From NCBI GenBank assembly GCA_937894665.1, contig CALAWF010000072.1:1-6301 (forward strand): 6,301 bases of DNA, given 5' to 3'. The notes beneath the pieces were generated by a model. That model was not told where the DNA came from, did not search any database, and saw only the letters and a list, made by a program, of their open reading frames with translations. Both the position numbers and the translations under genes were made by a program. Of this stretch, positions 5,064-6,301 are shown piece after piece; position 1 is the first letter of the stretch, and every line of letters starts with the position of its first letter. This DNA comes from an uncultured bacterium (lineage in GTDB: Bacteria; Cyanobacteriota; Vampirovibrionia; Gastranaerophilales; Gastranaerophilaceae).

Positions 5064-5162
5064 TTTACACTAAAATTTTAAATATTGAAATATTTTAAGA
5101 TTTCTAAAAATCATTTTACTTTTACCTTTGTGTGCGTTCTACTATAAATAGGAACGGATAAA
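5064..5162. promoter_or_regulatory. divergent intergenic region between pnuC and the 5163 gene
   Basis: These 99 nt are very AT-rich and must hold both promoters. An inverted repeat AAATATT-GA-AATATTT (5080-5095) lies 17 nt upstream of the pnuC ATG and might be an operator, though AT-rich chance is a real alternative. For the plus-strand gene TATAAA (5143-5148) has TTTACC 16 nt upstream, but it would start transcription only about 8 nt before the ATG. That conflicts with using AGGA (5150-5153) as ribosome binding site, so the real plus-strand promoter may lie further upstream. Confidence 0.35.
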
Positions 5163-6212
5163 ATGCACGTACAAAATATTAGCCCTCAAAATTTTACAAC
5201 CAGATTGCTAAAAAATAAAACAGTACTAAAAACTCTCGAAAAAATTTCTGACCACGGAACATCTTTTAGTGCCGGAACTTCTTTGGCTTTATCTCTTGTA
5301 ATGCGTCCAATTGCAATTTTTTCCACTCCGGATGTCGAAAAAGAAAACAAACAATATGCTGCAACAAATTCCGTCTGCTCAGGATTAATAAAATTCGGAA
5401 TAGTTGAAGCCGTTGCTCTTCCTATAGAAAAAGCCGTACAAAATATTGATAAAAAAGCAGAAAAATTTCTTAAAAAGAATACAATAAATAATCTTACAAA
5501 AGACGGACAAGCTATAACAAATTCCAGAAGCTATAAACTTATGACGCAAATCATAAAACTTAGCACCGGATTTTTAACCGCAATTCCAAAATCAATGTTA
5601 ACACTTGCTCTGATTCCAATTTTGATGAGTGCAATTTTTAAAACAAAAGTTCCTAATAAAAAAGAGGAAAAACAAACACAACAATTAACTCCATTCACAG
5701 CATCTAACAAAGAAATAAACAAAATAAAAGAAAAATTAAACTTCACAGGCAGTATTGACAAAATATCAAAGGGTTTGGGAAAAATTATTGATAACAAACA
5801 TTTCCAAAACTTTGCCCTAAAAAACGAAGCAAAAGACAAAGATATTGCAAAACACATAACAGCAGCAACAGATATTCTTTTGACAACATCTTTTGCAGTA
5901 CAAACAAATAGAAGTAAAAAAATAAAAGAAAATCGAAAAAAAGCACTGATTTATAACAATGTAATTTCCACCGCAATAACCCTTGGGGGCGGTTATTGGA
6001 TAGACAAACTTATTGCCAAAAATTCAAAGAACTTTATTGAAAAATTCAAAAAAATCAATGCAAATGACCCAAAATTAAACAAATATATTGAAGGAATAAA
6101 CATCCTTCGACCGGCACTGATTTTTGCCGGAATTTATTATTGTATCCTTCCAATATTTTCAACATACTTGGCAGAAAAGGTAGATAAATTTATCGAAAAA
6201 CAAAAAAGTTAA
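5163..6212 (+). CDS. unrecognised membrane protein with two related modules
   Basis: I do not recognise a named family. The 349 residues are rich in Lys, Asn and Ile, with about six hydrophobic segments near 33-54, 70-92, 133-160, 232-248, 264-285 and 312-336. The protein reads as a duplication. Each half has a first hydrophobic segment, then a basic stretch ending in K-x-x-Y-x-x-x-N (KENKQYAATN, 60-69; RKKALIYNN, 258-266). A second hydrophobic segment, an amphipathic lysine-rich helix (AEKFLKK; NFIEKFKK) and a third hydrophobic segment with Pro follow. Between the halves is a charged linker (about 162-225) with NFTG at 193-196. No signal peptide, catalytic motif or metal site is seen. Layout and wording resemble hypothetical proteins of Gastranaerophilales genomes (memory only). 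The ATG is chosen for AGGA 9 nt upstream. It is transcribed away from pnuC. Confidence 0.8.
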   Translation: MHVQNISPQNFTTRLLKNKTVLKTLEKISDHGTSFSAGTSLALSLVMRPIAIFSTPDVEKENKQYAATNSVCSGLIKFGIVEAVALPIEKAVQNIDKKAEKFLKKNTINNLTKDGQAITNSRSYKLMTQIIKLSTGFLTAIPKSMLTLALIPILMSAIFKTKVPNKKEEKQTQQLTPFTASNKEINKIKEKLNFTGSIDKISKGLGKIIDNKHFQNFALKNEAKDKDIAKHITAATDILLTTSFAVQTNRSKKIKENRKKALIYNNVISTAITLGGGYWIDKLIAKNSKNFIEKFKKINANDPKLNKYIEGINILRPALIFAGIYYCILPIFSTYLAEKVDKFIEKQKS

Positions 6213-6228
6213 GAATAAATAAAAAGCT

Positions 6229-6261
6229 GGATTCTTTCGAACTAACGCCCTCAGAATGACG
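6229..6261 (-). repeat. dispersed intergenic repeat, copy 2
   Basis: On the minus strand this reads CGTCATTCTGAGGG (6248-6261), then CGTTAGTTCGAAAGAATCCA. The first 14 bases are identical to 2289-2302 on the plus strand. ATTCT (6231-6235) and AGAAT (6253-6257) give a short hairpin. It starts 17 nt after the stop codon of the 5163 gene. Confidence 0.55.
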
Positions 6262-6279
6262 AATTCGTAAAGTCTTTTT
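6259..6279 (+). terminator. possible weak terminator after the 5163 gene
   Basis: The palindrome ACGAATTCGT (6259-6268) is followed by AAAG and TCTTTTTC. GAC (6258-6260) could alternatively pair with GTC (6270-6272). The hairpin is weak and partly inside the repeat, so termination here is only a possibility. Confidence 0.25.
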
Positions 6280-6286
6280 CAAATTC

Positions 6287-6301
6287 TGTCATTGCGAGCG
6301 A
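6287..6301 (+). repeat. start of a second type of intergenic repeat, cut by the window edge
   Basis: TGTCATTGCGAGCGA is the head of the common 'GTCATTGCGAGCGAAGCGAAGCAATC' intergenic repeat, recognised from memory. Only the first 15 bases are present. It follows directly on the copy at 6229-6261, so repeats cluster here. Confidence 0.45.

Noticed and set aside
5064..5162. Riboswitch upstream of pnuC
   Set aside because: The 99-nt divergent region is almost pure A/T and shows none of the conserved cores of NAD, TPP or preQ1 riboswitches.
5531..5976. Two minus-strand open frames (5531-5857 and 5785-5976)
   Set aside because: Antisense to the 5163-6212 gene; composition is a mirror of its lysine-rich codons (Phe/Leu-rich) and no start signals are seen.

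Overview
This AT-rich window looks like chromosomal DNA of a gut-type, non-photosynthetic cyanobacterial relative (Vampirovibrionia/'Melainabacteria', probably Gastranaerophilales). That assignment is an inference. It rests on low GC, a DnaJ variant with a shortened zinc finger, a lysine-rich membrane protein at 5163-6212 that resembles lineage-specific hypothetical proteins I associate with that group, and ordinary bacterial housekeeping genes. No database search was possible.

Layout, left to right. Nearly everything lies on the minus strand. At 1-346 is the N-terminal part of queE (radical-SAM 7-carboxy-7-deazaguanine synthase), cut by the window edge. It overlaps by 11 nt the end of a DnaJ-family co-chaperone gene (336-1412). 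Upstream is the ribosomal operon rpmI-rplT (L35, L20; 1536-2101). It has a good promoter, a strong terminator-like hairpin inside its leader (probable transcription attenuator), clear Shine-Dalgarno sites and its own terminator at 1477-1513. A gene-poor stretch (about 2206-2503) carries degraded copies of a dispersed 'GTCATTCTGAG' intergenic repeat. Next is a tRNA-Pro(CGG) gene (2504-2577) with a recognisable promoter. Beyond it are a 14-TM DHA2-type drug/multidrug efflux permease (2741-4288) and a PnuC-type nicotinamide riboside transporter (4368-5063). On the plus strand, divergent from pnuC, is a 349-residue unrecognised membrane protein built from two related modules (5163-6212). More dispersed-repeat sequence closes the window.

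How the parts work together. The rpmI-rplT block and tRNA-Pro serve translation, and DnaJ serves protein folding. QueE serves queuosine tRNA modification (preQ0 synthesis) and PnuC serves NAD precursor salvage. The efflux permease appears to have its own promoter, with a 22-bp perfect palindrome over the extended -10; this suggests control by a dimeric repressor encoded elsewhere. No phage genes, transposase, CRISPR array or toxin system is visible. The most interesting items are the rpmI leader attenuator, the efflux operator, the reduced-zinc-finger DnaJ and the duplicated-module membrane protein.
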